Shown: positions 17,395 through 27,574, numbered from the stretch's first letter. The stretch is DNA of 64,000 nucleotides from a bacterium (GCA_016125045.1 WGML01000006.1:186001-250000); one strand, 5' to 3'. Numbers and translations: made by a program. The notes: a model not told the origin generated them from the letters alone.

Positions 17395-18159
17395 TCAATC
17401 GGCTTGCAGTCGAAGAGGTTCGCCCGTTTCGAGCATGGTCTTGAGATTGGAGATGATCTTGGCCCAACCTTCACGCACGCCTTCTTGTTCCGGCGGGATA
17501 TCGAAGTGGAGAACCGTGAGGCGGCAGGCTTCCCCCACGGCTTCAATCTCATAGACGCAACGGCTCGGCTTTGCGTCGGGGCCCGCCCAGCCGGGAACGA
17601 AGGTGAGCTCAAGCCTCTTCGGCTCAACCGCGTCGATGACTTCGCCCGAAAGAATGCTGGCTCCATTTGGAAGCACGTGCCGATACCGGCCGCCTGGAGT
17701 AAACTCCCCCTGAATTCCGCCGGCGAGGATGTTGTAGCGCGCTGAAATCGCCTCGGTTGTGAGCGCCTGCCACAGCAATTCCGGGGTGGTGCGGATGTAC
17801 GTCTCAAGCACAAAATCCGGCTTTTCTAATAGTTTGGTGGGCATCTGAGGTTCTCCTTCCAGCTTGGCTTTCAGATTAAGCGCCACCCTCGCCATCGGCT
17901 TCTGCACGACGGGCTCGATCCAACGATCGATTACCTGCTGAAGAGGAGCAGCGTTCAGATAGTGGTACCGGAAGCGGCCGACCTTGCGGCTGACGACGAG
18001 TGACGACGCTTCCAGGATTTTCAGGTGTTTCATCACGCCGAAACGGGTCATCCCCAGGCCGCTTTCAAGTTCAGTGAGGGTCTGCCCGTCACGCTCGCGC
18101 AGGGCGTCGATGAGGGTGCGGCGGGTTCCATCGCTGAGCGCCTTGAAGATCAAATCCAT
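17395..18159 (-). CDS. ArsR-type repressor fused to an SRPBCC/AHSA1 domain
   Basis: 254 residues from ATG 18159 (MDLIFKALSDGTRRTLIDAL), which is where related ArsR proteins begin. In-frame starts at 18180 and 18189 exist, but they lie within or upstream of the promoter found here. Residues 1-85 are a winged helix (LTELESGLGMTRFGVMKHLKILEASSLV). I see no Cys pair for metal sensing. Residues about 115-250 form an SRPBCC/AHSA1 domain (FVLETYIRTTPELLWQALT, FTPGGRYRH, VLHFDIPPEQEGVREGWAKII), a fold with a hydrophobic ligand cavity. It probably represses its own operon with the MAPEG gene and responds to a small lipophilic ligand; the ligand is unknown. Confidence 0.88.
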   Translation of the reverse strand: MDLIFKALSDGTRRTLIDALRERDGQTLTELESGLGMTRFGVMKHLKILEASSLVVSRKVGRFRYHYLNAAPLQQVIDRWIEPVVQKPMARVALNLKAKLEGEPQMPTKLLEKPDFVLETYIRTTPELLWQALTTEAISARYNILAGGIQGEFTPGGRYRHVLPNGASILSGEVIDAVEPKRLELTFVPGWAGPDAKPSRCVYEIEAVGEACRLTVLHFDIPPEQEGVREGWAKIISNLKTMLETGEPLRLQAD

Positions 18160-18166
18160 GATCTCG

Positions 18167-18196
18167 CTTATAGGTGACATATAGGTCACGTGTCAA
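18167..18196 (-). promoter_or_regulatory. Promoter of the ArsR/SRPBCC-MAPEG operon
   Basis: On the minus strand, TTGACA (18191-18196) and TATAAG (18167-18172) are 18 bases apart: a perfect -35 and a good -10. The -10 ends seven bases before the A of ATG 18159, so the transcript should start at or next to the start codon, giving a leaderless mRNA. Confidence 0.75.
18174..18189. promoter_or_regulatory. Perfect palindrome between -35 and -10: probable ArsR self-operator
   Basis: GTGAC-N6-GTCAC fills the promoter spacer almost exactly. A further AGGTGAC/GTCACCT pair flanks it (18172-18178 and 18201-18207). A repressor bound here would block RNA polymerase, as expected for ArsR autoregulation. 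Confidence 0.7.
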
Positions 18197-18311
18197 CATG
18201 GTCACCTGTGAAACGACCTCGTGGCCCGACTCGCACCGCGTTTCCTGACGACTGGCGGTTGTCCGCGCCGTCGAGACAGGCGAAACAGGGTCAAGCCACA
18301 CGGACACACTC

Positions 18312-19058
18312 ATGACCGACACCCCCCAAGACGCGCCTCCCGAAGCCCAGCTGGAAATCCGGATCATCCCGGTGACGCCGCTGCAGCAGAACTGCTCGCT
18401 GATCTGGGATCGCGAGACGAAGCACGCCGCCTTCGTCGATCCGGGCGGCGACATTGACCAGCTGATGAAGGCGCTCGAGCATTTCGGGCTGACGCTGAAG
18501 CATATCTGGCTCACGCACGGCCATCTTGATCACGCAGGAGCCGCCCAGGCCCTGAAGGAGCGCACCGGCGCGCCGATCGAGGGACCGCACCGCGATGATC
18601 AGTGGCTGCTCGACGCGATCGAGGAACAGGGCGCGAAATACGGCATCACGGACGGCCGCAACTGCACGCCCGACCGCTACCTCGAAGACGGCGACACGCT
18701 TGAGCTCGAGGGCGTGACGTTCGGCGTGGCCCACTGCCCCGGTCATACGCCCGGCCATGTGGTGATCCACAACGCGGCGGCGCAAATCGCGTTTGTCGGC
18801 GATGTGTTGTTCGCCGGATCGATCGGCCGGACGGACTTTCCGCGCGGCAACCATCAACAGCTGATCGACTCGATCACCGGAAAGCTCTGGCCGCTCGGCG
18901 AGGACATGCGCTTCGTACCGGGCCATGGGCCGATGAGCACGTTCGGACAGGAACGCAAGTCCAATCCGTTCGTGGCAGACAGGATTACGGGCTTTGGGGG
19001 CGCAGCAGCGGAAGCGGCGGATCAGCTGGCGCAGAGGCTTTCAAAGCGCTGGAGCTGA
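18312..19058 (+). CDS. MBL-fold hydrolase, YcbL/glyoxalase-II-like
   Basis: 248 residues. The metal-binding motif THGHLDHAG gives His69, His71, Asp73 and His74; later ligands are His145/His149 in CPGHTPGH, Asp164 in FVGDVLF and the late VPGHGP. FAGSIGRTDFPRGN is typical of the YcbL subgroup, small metallo-hydrolases related to glyoxalase II and usually annotated as hydroxyacylglutathione-hydrolase-like. A glyoxalase role is possible but unproven. It is cytoplasmic. It is divergent from the ArsR gene and ends three bases from the convergent CAP gene. Confidence 0.9.
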   Translation: MTDTPQDAPPEAQLEIRIIPVTPLQQNCSLIWDRETKHAAFVDPGGDIDQLMKALEHFGLTLKHIWLTHGHLDHAGAAQALKERTGAPIEGPHRDDQWLLDAIEEQGAKYGITDGRNCTPDRYLEDGDTLELEGVTFGVAHCPGHTPGHVVIHNAAAQIAFVGDVLFAGSIGRTDFPRGNHQQLIDSITGKLWPLGEDMRFVPGHGPMSTFGQERKSNPFVADRITGFGGAAAEAADQLAQRLSKRWS

Positions 19059-19061
19059 AGC

Positions 19062-19691
19062 TTACTCGTAGCGGCAGACCCAGACCTGGCCCTTGGTCGG
19101 ACACATCTGCATCGAACACCCGACCCGGCGGGCCTCCGGCGCAATGATGCGGGCGTAGGATTCGCAGGCGCCGCTCGACCCGGTGCAGGCCCCGGACTTG
19201 AGGTCATAACTGAACCTGACCGCCGCCCACTCCCCTACCACGAATTTCGGCGTCAGCGTCTGAGCCCAACGCGCGCCACCGCTTTCGACCACCGCGGAGC
19301 CCGCATAAACGTTTGCCACCTTGCGCGCTTCTCGCAGCGGCCGGAAAGCCTGACCACAGTCGCCCGTCACCAGCTTGCTGACGATGCCGTCCGCCTCGCG
19401 CTCGAGATCAGCGGACCAGTCCAACGCTGGAGCCTTCGCCTTGGCCCTCACCTCATTATGTGCGGCGAGAAGACCGGCCACCGCCGAAGGCTCGGTCGGC
19501 GCCGCCCGGGCTGGAGCCGGCGCCGAGAGCGCCTTGGCGCCGACATTGGCTGCGAGCTGTCGCGCAGCCACCGAGCGAGGCGCGTTGTCGGCATGGCCCG
19601 CGTCGGCGGCGAGACTCGCCCCACCGGCCATCGCCGCCAGCAGCACCGCCGCCCGCCTCGCTGGAGCGTTGAGTGTGAAACGCCTGATCAT
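19062..19691 (-). CDS. Secreted CAP-domain (SCP/PR-1-like) protein
   Basis: 209 residues from ATG 19691, which leads straight into a signal peptide (MIRRFTLNAPARRAAVLLAA); an in-frame ATG at 19724 adds eleven residues. The CAP domain spans about residues 72-209: LLAAHNEVRAKAKAPALDWSADLE, GGARWAQTL, FSYDLKSGAC, CESYARIIAPEARRVGCSM and the terminal VWVCRYE. Several Cys pairs suggest disulfides in the periplasm. Bacterial CAP proteins bind lipids or have unknown roles; no substrate can be named. It is transcribed away from carB. Confidence 0.82.
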   Translation of the reverse strand: MIRRFTLNAPARRAAVLLAAMAGGASLAADAGHADNAPRSVAARQLAANVGAKALSAPAPARAAPTEPSAVAGLLAAHNEVRAKAKAPALDWSADLEREADGIVSKLVTGDCGQAFRPLREARKVANVYAGSAVVESGGARWAQTLTPKFVVGEWAAVRFSYDLKSGACTGSSGACESYARIIAPEARRVGCSMQMCPTKGQVWVCRYE

Positions 19692-19908
19692 GTGGAGGAT
19701 TATCTGCCCGGAAAGCCAAATCATCGGTTACCGCCGGTGCACATGTGCAAGAAGTGGGCGAGGATCAAGTCCCGCTCGCCTTTCTGGTTAAATCCGTGCC
19801 CAGAAGGTGTACCGTGCGCCCTTGCCGATGGCGCCGGGCGCCGATACACCCACCGGCGTTTGCGAGTCGCCTCGCCACTCCATGCCAGCCGTGAGGTCAA
19901 GTTCCCAT

Positions 19909-22900
19909 ATGCCGAAGCGCACCGATCTTGGCTCAATCCTGGTGATCGGCGCCGGCCCGATCGTGATTGGTCAGGCGTGCGAGTTCGACTATTCGGGCGT
20001 CCAGGCGATCAAGGCGCTGAAAAGCGAAGGCTACAGGGTCATCCTGATCAATTCGAACCCGGCGACGATCATGACCGATCCGGAGCTGGCGGACCGCACC
20101 TATATCGAACCGATCACACCCGACTTCGTCGAAAAGATCATCACCGAGGAAAAGCCCGACGCCCTGCTCCCGACCATGGGGGGGCAGACGGCGCTCAATT
20201 GCGCCATGACGCTGGCGCGCGACGGCGTATTGGAGCGTCACGGGGTCGAACTCATCGGCGCGAACGCCGAAGCGATCGAAATGGCGGAGGACCGCTCGAA
20301 ATTCCGCGAGGCGATGGCGCGCATCAACCTCGCGACGCCCAAATCCCATCTTGCTCATTCGCTCGCCGAAGCCGAGGAGGGTCTCGCGGCGGTGGGGCTG
20401 CCGGCGATCATCCGTCCGTCCTTCACCCTCGGCGGGACGGGGGGCGGCATCGCCTATAATGTCGAGCAATTCCGCGAGATCTGCCAGCGCGGCCTCGCGG
20501 CCTCTCCGACGAAGGAAATCCTGATCGAGGAGTCCGTCCTCGGCTGGAAGGAATACGAGATGGAGGTCGTCCGGGACCGAGCGGACAATTGTATCATCGT
20601 GTGCTCGATCGAGAATATCGACCCGATGGGCGTGCACACGGGAGACTCCATCACCGTCGCCCCGGCGCTCACGCTCACCGACAAGGAATATCAGGTGATG
20701 CGCAACGCCTCGATCGCGGTACTGCGGGAGATCGGGGTCGAGACCGGCGGCTCGAACGTCCAGTTCGCCGTGAACCCCGAGGATGGCCGGCTCGTCGTCA
20801 TCGAGATGAACCCGCGCGTCTCGCGTTCTTCCGCACTCGCATCCAAGGCCACGGGCTTCCCGATCGCCAAGATCGCGGCGAAGCTCGCCGTCGGCTATAC
20901 GCTCGATGAACTCGCCAACGATATCACGGGTGTGACGCCGGCGTCGTTCGAACCCACAATCGACTACGTCGTGACCAAAATTCCGCGCTTCGCCTTTGAA
21001 AAGTATCGCGGGGCCGACGCGAACCTCACGACATCGATGAAGTCGGTGGGCGAAGCGATGGCCATCGGCCGCACATTCCAGGAGAGTTTCCAAAAGGCGT
21101 TGCGTTCGCTTGAGACCGGCCTCAGCGGACTGGATGAGATCGCAATCCCGGGGGTTGGTGCGGGAGACGACCGCAACATCCTGATCGCGGCCTGTTCGCG
21201 GCCAACCCATCAGCGCCTGCTCTATGTCGCACAGGCGATTCGACATGGCCTTTCGATCGAGGATGTGCACCAGGCCTCGCGCATCGACCGCTGGTTCCTG
21301 CGCCAGATCGCCGACATCGTGGAGCGCGAGGCGGAAATCGTTCGCGACGGCGCACCCACGGCCCGTGCCGGCTTCATGACGTTGAAGTCGATGGGGTTTT
21401 CGGACGCCCGCATCGCCAAACTGTCGGGCCTGAGCGAGGCCGAGATACGCGCGCGGCGGCACGCGCTTGGCGTTCGTCCGGTCTACAAGCGGATCGACAC
21501 CTGCGCGGCGGAGTTTCAGGCGCGGACGCCCTATCTCTACTCCACCTACGAAACGGGCTGGACGGGGCCCGGCGGCGAGGTCGTCCCTCCACAGGATGAG
21601 GCCGAGCCCTCGAACCGGCGCAAAGCGATGATCCTCGGTGGCGGTCCCAACCGGATCGGGCAAGGGATCGAGTTCGATTATTGCTGCTGTCACGCCGCTT
21701 TCGCGATGAACGATCTCGACATCGAGTCGATCATGGTGAACTGCAATCCCGAGACGGTCTCCACCGACTACGACACCTCCGACCGTCTGTACTTCGAGCC
21801 GCTGACGCTCGAAGATGTGCTGGAAATCGTCGAGGTGGAGCGGTCGCGTGGGGAGCTCCTCGGCCTCGTAGTCCAATTCGGGGGCCAGACGCCGCTCAAG
21901 CTCGCGCGTGGACTTAAAGAGGCGGGCGCCCCCATTCTCGGCACCAGCCCGGATTCAATTCATCTTGCCGAAGACCGCGAGCAGTTTTCAGCATTGCTAG
22001 ACCGGATCGGGCTTCAGCAGGCGCCAGCGGCCCTCGTCCGAAGCGAACCTGAAGCGGTCGCTGCCGCGGCGCGCATCGGCTATCCGGTCATGTTGCGCCC
22101 GTCGTTCGTACTCGGCGGTCGTGCGATGGAGATCGTCCACGATGAAGCGGACCTTCGTCGCTATATTCGGGACGCCGTGGACGTGTCGGGCGACTCGCCG
22201 CTGCTGATCGACCGGTTCCTGTCCGACGCCACGGAAGTGGACGTCGACGCGCTGTCCGACGGCAAGTCGACCCATATCGCCGGCGTGATGGAGCATATCG
22301 AGGAAGCGGGGGTGCATTCGGGCGATTCGGCGTGCGCGCTGCCGCCCTATTCCCTGTCGCCCGGCATCGTTGCCCGCATTTGCGACCAGACGCGCCAGCT
22401 CGCCGCCGCGATTGGCGTCAACGGACTCATGAACGTGCAGTTTGCGGTGAAGGGCGAAGATATCTACGTCCTGGAGGCCAATCCCCGCGCCTCGCGCACT
22501 GTACCCTTTGTCGCGAAGGCTCAAGGCCAGCCCTATGCGAGAATCGCCGCCAAGATCATGGCGGGGGAAGCGCTTGCATCATTCGGACTTGGCGAGGGAC
22601 CGAAGACGCCCGGACATATCGCGGTGAAGGAAGCGGTGTTCCCGTTCGCCCGCTTCATCGGGGTCGACCCGGTGCTGGGCCCCGAAATGCGATCAACCGG
22701 TGAGGTGATGGGCCTCGACCGCAGCTTCGGGGCGGCCTTCCTGAAGAGCCAGATCGCCGCTGGAATGTCATTGCCGTCGTCGGGGGTGGTGTTCATGTCG
22801 GTCCGCAACGCGGACAAGGCGATGATCGAAGGCCCGGCGCGGGACCTCATCTCCATGGGCTTCTCGCTCATCGCGACACGCGGAACGGCGGCATATCTTA

Positions 22901-23172
22901 CGGAGCGTGGTCTGCCGGTGAAGACCGTGAACAAGGTGCTTGAAGGACAACCCCATATCGTCGACGCGATGAAGAATCGCGAGGTTCACCTCGTTTTCAA
23001 CACGACCGACGGTGCGCAGTCGCTTATAGATTCGTCCTCGATCCGCCAGACTGCGCTCGCCCTCGGCGTGCCCTATTACACGACGAGCGCCGGGATTCGT
23101 GCAGCAGTTCAGGCGATCGGTGCGCTCACATCCAAGCCGCTTGAAGCCGCCGCGCTTCAGACCTACTCTTGA
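19909..23172 (+). CDS. carB: Carbamoyl-phosphate synthase large subunit CarB
   Basis: 1087 residues from ATG 19909 ([22 protein letters not shown]), preceded by GAGG at 19893-19896; E. coli CarB has 1073. Two ATP-grasp halves are visible: the first with [16 protein letters not shown] and [18 protein letters not shown], the second with [18 protein letters not shown] and [17 protein letters not shown]. The C-terminal MGS-like domain ([25 protein letters not shown]) is the allosteric region. It forms carbamoyl phosphate from bicarbonate, ammonia from CarA and two ATP. greA follows after 71 bases. Confidence 0.98.
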   Translation: MPKRTDLGSILVIGAGPIVIGQACEFDYSGVQAIKALKSEGYRVILINSNPATIMTDPELADRTYIEPITPDFVEKIITEEKPDALLPTMGGQTALNCAMTLARDGVLERHGVELIGANAEAIEMAEDRSKFREAMARINLATPKSHLAHSLAEAEEGLAAVGLPAIIRPSFTLGGTGGGIAYNVEQFREICQRGLAASPTKEILIEESVLGWKEYEMEVVRDRADNCIIVCSIENIDPMGVHTGDSITVAPALTLTDKEYQVMRNASIAVLREIGVETGGSNVQFAVNPEDGRLVVIEMNPRVSRSSALASKATGFPIAKIAAKLAVGYTLDELANDITGVTPASFEPTIDYVVTKIPRFAFEKYRGADANLTTSMKSVGEAMAIGRTFQESFQKALRSLETGLSGLDEIAIPGVGAGDDRNILIAACSRPTHQRLLYVAQAIRHGLSIEDVHQASRIDRWFLRQIADIVEREAEIVRDGAPTARAGFMTLKSMGFSDARIAKLSGLSEAEIRARRHALGVRPVYKRIDTCAAEFQARTPYLYSTYETGWTGPGGEVVPPQDEAEPSNRRKAMILGGGPNRIGQGIEFDYCCCHAAFAMNDLDIESIMVNCNPETVSTDYDTSDRLYFEPLTLEDVLEIVEVERSRGELLGLVVQFGGQTPLKLARGLKEAGAPILGTSPDSIHLAEDREQFSALLDRIGLQQAPAALVRSEPEAVAAAARIGYPVMLRPSFVLGGRAMEIVHDEADLRRYIRDAVDVSGDSPLLIDRFLSDATEVDVDALSDGKSTHIAGVMEHIEEAGVHSGDSACALPPYSLSPGIVARICDQTRQLAAAIGVNGLMNVQFAVKGEDIYVLEANPRASRTVPFVAKAQGQPYARIAAKIMAGEALASFGLGEGPKTPGHIAVKEAVFPFARFIGVDPVLGPEMRSTGEVMGLDRSFGAAFLKSQIAAGMSLPSSGVVFMSVRNADKAMIEGPARDLISMGFSLIATRGTAAYLTERGLPVKTVNKVLEGQPHIVDAMKNREVHLVFNTTDGAQSLIDSSSIRQTALALGVPYYTTSAGIRAAVQAIGALTSKPLEAAALQTYS

Positions 23173-23243
23173 CGGCTGCGCACAACAGAGTCTGATCTGG
23201 TTGTTCGTCTACCCCGATCATTTTTCGGAACGGTAAGGTTTCT

Positions 23244-23717
23244 ATGCAGCGTATTCCCATGACGGTCGAAGGCTTCCGAGCCTTGGAGGCCGAACTGAAG
23301 ATGTTGAAGTCGGAGGAGCGGCCCGCTGTGATCCAGGCGATCGCGGAAGCGCGCTCGCACGGCGATCTCTCCGAGAACGCGGAGTACCATGCCGCCAAGG
23401 AACGCCAGAGCTTCATCGAGGGACGAGTGGCGGAGCTTGAGGACAAGCTCGCGCGCGCCGACGTCATCGATACGTCCAAGCTGAAGGGCGACACTGTGAA
23501 GTTCGGCGCCACCGTGTCTGTCATGGACGAGGACACCGAGGAGACCTTTGTATACAAGATCGTCGGCGAGGATGAGGCTGACGTTGCGAACGGCAAGATC
23601 TCGATCTCGTCTCCGCTTGCCCGCGCGATGATCGGCAAGGAAGAGGGCGAAACCGCAGAGGTTTCAGCGCCCGGCGGCGCGAAGACGTTTGAGATCGTGT
23701 CCATCGGCTGGGCCTGA
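23244..23717 (+). CDS. greA: Transcription elongation factor GreA
   Basis: 157 residues, the usual size. The N-terminal coiled coil (about 10-75) has the signature [23 protein letters not shown] with the acidic tip residues that enter the RNA polymerase secondary channel. The C-terminal FKBP-like domain ends [16 protein letters not shown]. It restarts backtracked polymerase by stimulating cleavage of the transcript end. The next gene begins one base after its stop. Confidence 0.97.
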   Translation: MQRIPMTVEGFRALEAELKMLKSEERPAVIQAIAEARSHGDLSENAEYHAAKERQSFIEGRVAELEDKLARADVIDTSKLKGDTVKFGATVSVMDEDTEETFVYKIVGEDEADVANGKISISSPLARAMIGKEEGETAEVSAPGGAKTFEIVSIGWA

Positions 23718-23718
23718 C

Positions 23719-24783
23719 GTGAGCCGATCGCCGGATCGGTCCGCGCCGATCTGGGTCGTCTCGGACGGTCGCGTCGGCATTGAACGGCAGGCCGCCTCGC
23801 TTGCGCGAGCGGTGGCGGCGCATGCCGACTGGCCGGATCTTGGAGGCGGGAGCCATCCGGACGCCATCCGCACCGTCAGGCTGACCCCAAGAGGCGTGCA
23901 GACCGCTCTGCGCCCCGATCTCTGGCCGGCCCCGATGCGCGCCCTGCCGCCGATGGAGCGCTCGATTCTGGAACCGCCCTGGCCCGCCTTGTGGATCGCC
24001 TCCGGGAGGCGTTCGATCGCCTATTCGCTGATGGTGAAGCGCAATGTCGGCGACGCGTGCTTTGTCGTGCAGACCCAGGACCCTAAAGTGGCTGCTCGAC
24101 GCTTCGACCTCGTGATCCCACCCGACCATGATGGGCTTCGGGGGCCGGGCGTCTTTCCCATCCTGGGCTCGCCGACCTGGTTCGACGAAACCGATCTTGC
24201 GCGGACGGCGTCAACTCCGGATCTGCGCGATCGCCGTGATGCGCCCCAGCCGGCGGGACCGCGCATCCTGGTGTCCATTGGCGGCACGTCGAAGACCCAC
24301 AGACTCACTCCCTCCCGAACCGAAGAGATCGCCGCGATGCTGAGGCGGCAGGCCGAAGCGGGCACCGAAATCTGGATCACAACATCCAGGCGCACGCCGG
24401 AGGACGCGAGCCGCAGGCTGCGGTCCGTCGCGCAGGAGATCGGCGCCGCGTTCTGGCAAGATGAGGCGCGAGACGGCCCGAACCCTTATCTCGCCTGGCT
24501 CACGCGTTGCGACGCCGCACTCGTCACCGAAGACAGCGCCAATCTCATCGCTGACGCGGCTTTTTTTGCGCGGCCGATTCATCTGCTGAAGCTGGAGGGG
24601 GGCTCCCGTCGGTTCGACCGTCTACACCAGGGGTTCATCTCTCGCGGCGCCGCCCGCTGGTTCATCGGCGACATCGCACGATGGACCTATACCCCTGTTC
24701 GTGAAGCCGCCCGCGCCGCGGACGAGATCCTCGCCCGGATGAAGACGCGGCGGAGCACCGGCGGGGCTGTCGGCGGTGTCTGA
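23719..24783 (+). CDS. Mitochondrial-fission-ELM1-like protein (DUF1022)
   Basis: 354 residues from GTG 23719, one base after the greA stop; a TTG at 23689 inside greA is a less likely start. The sequence IWVVSDGRVGIERQAASLARAV, PPWPALWIASGRRSIAYSL, VQTQDPKVAARRFDLVIPPDHD, ILVSIGGTSKTHRLT and VTEDSANLIADAAFFARPI matches the bacterial proteins related to plant ELM1. The fold resembles GT-B glycosyltransferases. The bacterial function is unknown; a role at the cell envelope has been suggested only from context. Probably cytoplasmic and translationally coupled to greA. Confidence 0.85.
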   Translation: MSRSPDRSAPIWVVSDGRVGIERQAASLARAVAAHADWPDLGGGSHPDAIRTVRLTPRGVQTALRPDLWPAPMRALPPMERSILEPPWPALWIASGRRSIAYSLMVKRNVGDACFVVQTQDPKVAARRFDLVIPPDHDGLRGPGVFPILGSPTWFDETDLARTASTPDLRDRRDAPQPAGPRILVSIGGTSKTHRLTPSRTEEIAAMLRRQAEAGTEIWITTSRRTPEDASRRLRSVAQEIGAAFWQDEARDGPNPYLAWLTRCDAALVTEDSANLIADAAFFARPIHLLKLEGGSRRFDRLHQGFISRGAARWFIGDIARWTYTPVREAARAADEILARMKTRRSTGGAVGGV

Positions 24784-24934
24784 TCCCCTGTCGGCCCCGT
24801 TCACGAAACCTCACCCCCGGGCGCGATCCCGCGAACGCCCCTTCCCCTCGGGCGACCGTGTCGCCATAACCCGTAGCGACCCACGAACAGCCCTGCGGCC
24901 CTGGCCCAAGGCGCGATAACTCGGACCAGAAGAC

Positions 24935-25915
24935 ATGACGGACGCCGCCAAAACCCCGCGCCACACGCAAATCCTGATCCTCGGTTCGGGGCCAGCCGGC
25001 TACACTGCTGCGATCTACGCCGCCCGATCGCTGCGCAACCCGATGCTGGTGGCCGGCATGCAGAAGGGCGGGCAGCTCACGATCACGACCGACGTCGAGA
25101 ACTATCCGGGGTTCAGGGACGTCATCCAGGGACCCTGGCTCATGGAGGAGATGCACGCCCAGGCGGTGCATTTCGGCACCGTGATGGTCGAGGATCATAT
25201 CGTCTCGGTCGACCTGAAACAGCGCCCTTTCCGCCTCGTAGGCGACAGCGGCGACGTCTACACGTGCGATGTGCTGATCATCGCGACCGGGGCTCAAGCG
25301 AAATGGCTCGGCCTCCCGAGCGAGGAAAAGTTCAAAGGGTTCGGCGTCTCGGCCTGCGCCACCTGCGACGCCTTTTTCTATCGCAACAAGGACGTGATGG
25401 TCGTGGGCGGAGGCAACACCGCCGTGGAAGAAGCGCTGCACCTCACTCATTTCGCATCCAAGGTGACGTTGGTGCACCGGCGAGATTCGCTGCGGGCGGA
25501 GAAAATCCTCCAGGACCGGCTGTTCCGAAATCCCAAGGTCGAGATGATCTGGAATCACGAACTCGCGGAGGTGCTTGGCGACGACAACCCGCCCGGCGTG
25601 ACCGGCGTGCGGCTCAGGAACACCATGACCGGCGGGACGGTTGAGCGCCCCGTGCACGGCGTATTCATCGCGATCGGCCACGCCCCCCAAACAGACCTGT
25701 TCACAGGACAACTCGAGATGAAGCCCGGCGGCTATCTGAAGACCGCACCCAACTCCACCGCCACGAGCGTTCCGGGGGTGTTCGCCGCTGGGGACGTCGC
25801 GGATGACGTTTATCGCCAGGCGGTCACCGCTGCGGGGCTGGGCTGCATGGCCGCACTGGAGGCGGAGAAGTATATTGAGGAACACGCCTCCAAACTGGCG
25901 GTTGCGGCGGTGTAA
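24935..25915 (+). CDS. trxB: Thioredoxin reductase TrxB
   Basis: 326 residues. FAD-binding GSGPAG at 17-22, redox-active CATCD at 141-145 (Cys141 and Cys144), NADPH-binding [13 protein letters not shown] near residue 156, and the C-terminal FAD site [27 protein letters not shown]. It reduces thioredoxin with NADPH in the cytoplasm. The gene sits alone after a 151-base gap and is followed closely by an M23-domain gene. Confidence 0.97.
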   Translation: MTDAAKTPRHTQILILGSGPAGYTAAIYAARSLRNPMLVAGMQKGGQLTITTDVENYPGFRDVIQGPWLMEEMHAQAVHFGTVMVEDHIVSVDLKQRPFRLVGDSGDVYTCDVLIIATGAQAKWLGLPSEEKFKGFGVSACATCDAFFYRNKDVMVVGGGNTAVEEALHLTHFASKVTLVHRRDSLRAEKILQDRLFRNPKVEMIWNHELAEVLGDDNPPGVTGVRLRNTMTGGTVERPVHGVFIAIGHAPQTDLFTGQLEMKPGGYLKTAPNSTATSVPGVFAAGDVADDVYRQAVTAAGLGCMAALEAEKYIEEHASKLAVAAV

Positions 25916-25941
25916 GCCGACCGTCATGCGACCAAGGGAGC

Positions 25942-26622
25942 TTGAAGCTGACGCCTGAAGCCTACGCCGCGTGGCTCGCCTCGGCCCCAAGCCGCGCAGA
26001 CATCATCCGCGGCGCGACGGATAAAAAGCTTCCCTATGGTCGGCTCTCAGACCCGGAGAAACGCGAGGGCGATCCAATCGCCGCGGGCGGGTACGATGAA
26101 GACCGATCCGACTACACGAGCGACCGGTTTCGTTCGCAGAATGGCCGCGAAAGTCGAACGGTTCATCTCGGACTGGACCTGTTCGCGGCGCAAGGCGTTG
26201 CGGTTTTTTGCCCACTTGCCGGCCGCGTCCACTCGTTCCGCGACAATCGCGGCGATGGAGATTACGGTCCGACGCTCATTCTGGAACATGCTCTGGCGGG
26301 CGGTGAACGCTTCCATTCGCTCTACGGCCACCTGTCGCGGGACAGCCTGAACAAGATGGCGAGAGGTGGCCGCTTCGAGACTGGTGATGTGCTGGGGACG
26401 CTCGGCGCCCGAGAGGAGAACGGAGGCTGGGCCCCACATCTGCACGTCCAGCTGATTCTCGATATCGGCGATTGGCAGGGTGATTTTCCCGGCGTCTTCA
26501 CCAGGTCGGAGAGAGATCGCTGGCGAGCTATCTGCCCGGATCCGGCACCGTTCCTCGGGCTCCAGGTTTCAACGCAAGCCGACCTGCGGAGCGGCAATCG
26601 ACATCGCCCATTCGACAAGTGA
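25942..26622 (+). CDS. Stand-alone M23-type peptidase-like domain protein, no signal peptide
   Basis: 226 residues if started at TTG 25942. The zinc-site pattern of M23 (LytM) peptidases is complete: His75 and Asp79 in VHLGLDLF and the HxH motif PHLHV at His166/His168, with LYGHLS at about 128-132. There is no signal peptide or membrane segment, unusual for cell-wall hydrolases. The segment resembles the central domain of large phosphotransferase-M23-aminotransferase proteins more than secreted LytM. The start is unsure: no ATG is in frame and AAGGGAG ends only one base before the TTG. Its last 54 bases overlap the convergent hydrolase gene. Confidence 0.7.
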   Translation: MKLTPEAYAAWLASAPSRADIIRGATDKKLPYGRLSDPEKREGDPIAAGGYDEDRSDYTSDRFRSQNGRESRTVHLGLDLFAAQGVAVFCPLAGRVHSFRDNRGDGDYGPTLILEHALAGGERFHSLYGHLSRDSLNKMARGGRFETGDVLGTLGAREENGGWAPHLHVQLILDIGDWQGDFPGVFTRSERDRWRAICPDPAPFLGLQVSTQADLRSGNRHRPFDK

Positions 26623-27480
26623 GACGAGCCTGTGCGGTTCGATTTCGTGGGGGAGATGGCCTCCGTCTTGTACGATATCGAGGCGGGTCAGAGGCAGGGT
26701 TTCGTCGAGCCGGGACGTATGAATTTGCGTCGAGACAACCGCATCCGCGTCTCCAGCCAACAGTCCGACCGGATGTTTGATCTCCCTGTAGCGCGGCGCC
26801 TGCGAGGACACCTCCGATTTCAGCGCCGTCAGCGCGCGCCCGTTGGCCGCAAGCGATTTCGGTTGGAACGCCCGCTCGACGCCGATGGCGCGCGAATACT
26901 CGGGTGGAATCTGTTGCGGCGCGAAGGCCTCGGCCAATCCAGCCTCGCTCGCTGAGCGCGCGACAATCGGCACCACCAAGCGGTTGAAAACGGCCCCGAC
27001 AACCGGAGCTGCGGAGACATGATTGTGCCACGCGACGCCTCCCGGCCAAGGATAGGCGACCGGAGCGACGAGCACGAGACCGTTTACGAGGTCGGGCCTG
27101 TCCAGCGCCAGCCGCAAGGCGACCGCCCCGCCATAGGAATGCGCGACGATGAGCGCTGGTCCCGATGCAAGCGCCTCCACCACAAGCGCGGCCGCCGCAG
27201 CCTGTACGCCGAGCCGCCCGTCCGCCTGCGCCGGATCGCTCGCGCCCATGCCCGGACGATCATAGCTGATCAGCCGCCCCAGCCCGCGCAGAGCAGGTAT
27301 GACGGTCGGCCGGAACACCGCCTTGTCGGACGAGGCTCCGTGGATGAGCAGGATCGGAGCGCCGGATCCGACAGCGTCGGTGTGCAGACGGAACCCCGCT
27401 CCCACAATGTAACCGGCGCCGGGATCATGACGGCTGCTCGCCTGAGCGCCAACCGTCGGTCGCGACATGCCTGCCGTCAC
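26569..27480 (-). CDS. Alpha/beta hydrolase
   Basis: 303 residues from GTG 27480, chosen because GGGAGG lies seven bases upstream; an ATG at 27468 is an alternative. LLIHGASSDKAVF forms the oxyanion region, the nucleophile is Ser115 in AHSYGG, the acid is probably the Asp in LAGDADAVVS and the base the His in QDGGHLPHEIEP. The family covers esterases, epoxide hydrolases and haloperoxidase-like enzymes, so the substrate cannot be named. No signal peptide is evident. It follows purQ by strand but is separated from it by 94 bases. Confidence 0.88.
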   Translation of the reverse strand: MTAGMSRPTVGAQASSRHDPGAGYIVGAGFRLHTDAVGSGAPILLIHGASSDKAVFRPTVIPALRGLGRLISYDRPGMGASDPAQADGRLGVQAAAAALVVEALASGPALIVAHSYGGAVALRLALDRPDLVNGLVLVAPVAYPWPGGVAWHNHVSAAPVVGAVFNRLVVPIVARSASEAGLAEAFAPQQIPPEYSRAIGVERAFQPKSLAANGRALTALKSEVSSQAPRYREIKHPVGLLAGDADAVVSTQIHTSRLDETLPLTRLDIVQDGGHLPHEIEPHRLVSLVEWAMSIAAPQVGLR

Positions 27481-27574
27481 AGTGTCGCCTCCCCGCCAAA
27501 CCGGCGCGCTCCGAGAAAGGCCGGCGTCAGTTCCAACGATGTGTAGAGTCTACGTTCGCAAAGCAGGGAAAGGA

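Noticed and set aside
16698-17813. Minus-strand frame running across both the MAPEG gene and the regulator gene in another phase
   Set aside because: It crosses two well-supported genes in the wrong phase and lacks a domain.
19933-21876. Long open frame on the minus strand inside carB
   Set aside because: Same reason: composition of a codon-bias shadow, no start signal, no family resemblance.
23173-23243. Intrinsic terminator between carB and greA
   Set aside because: A short ATTTTT occurs near 23220, but no stable stem precedes it.
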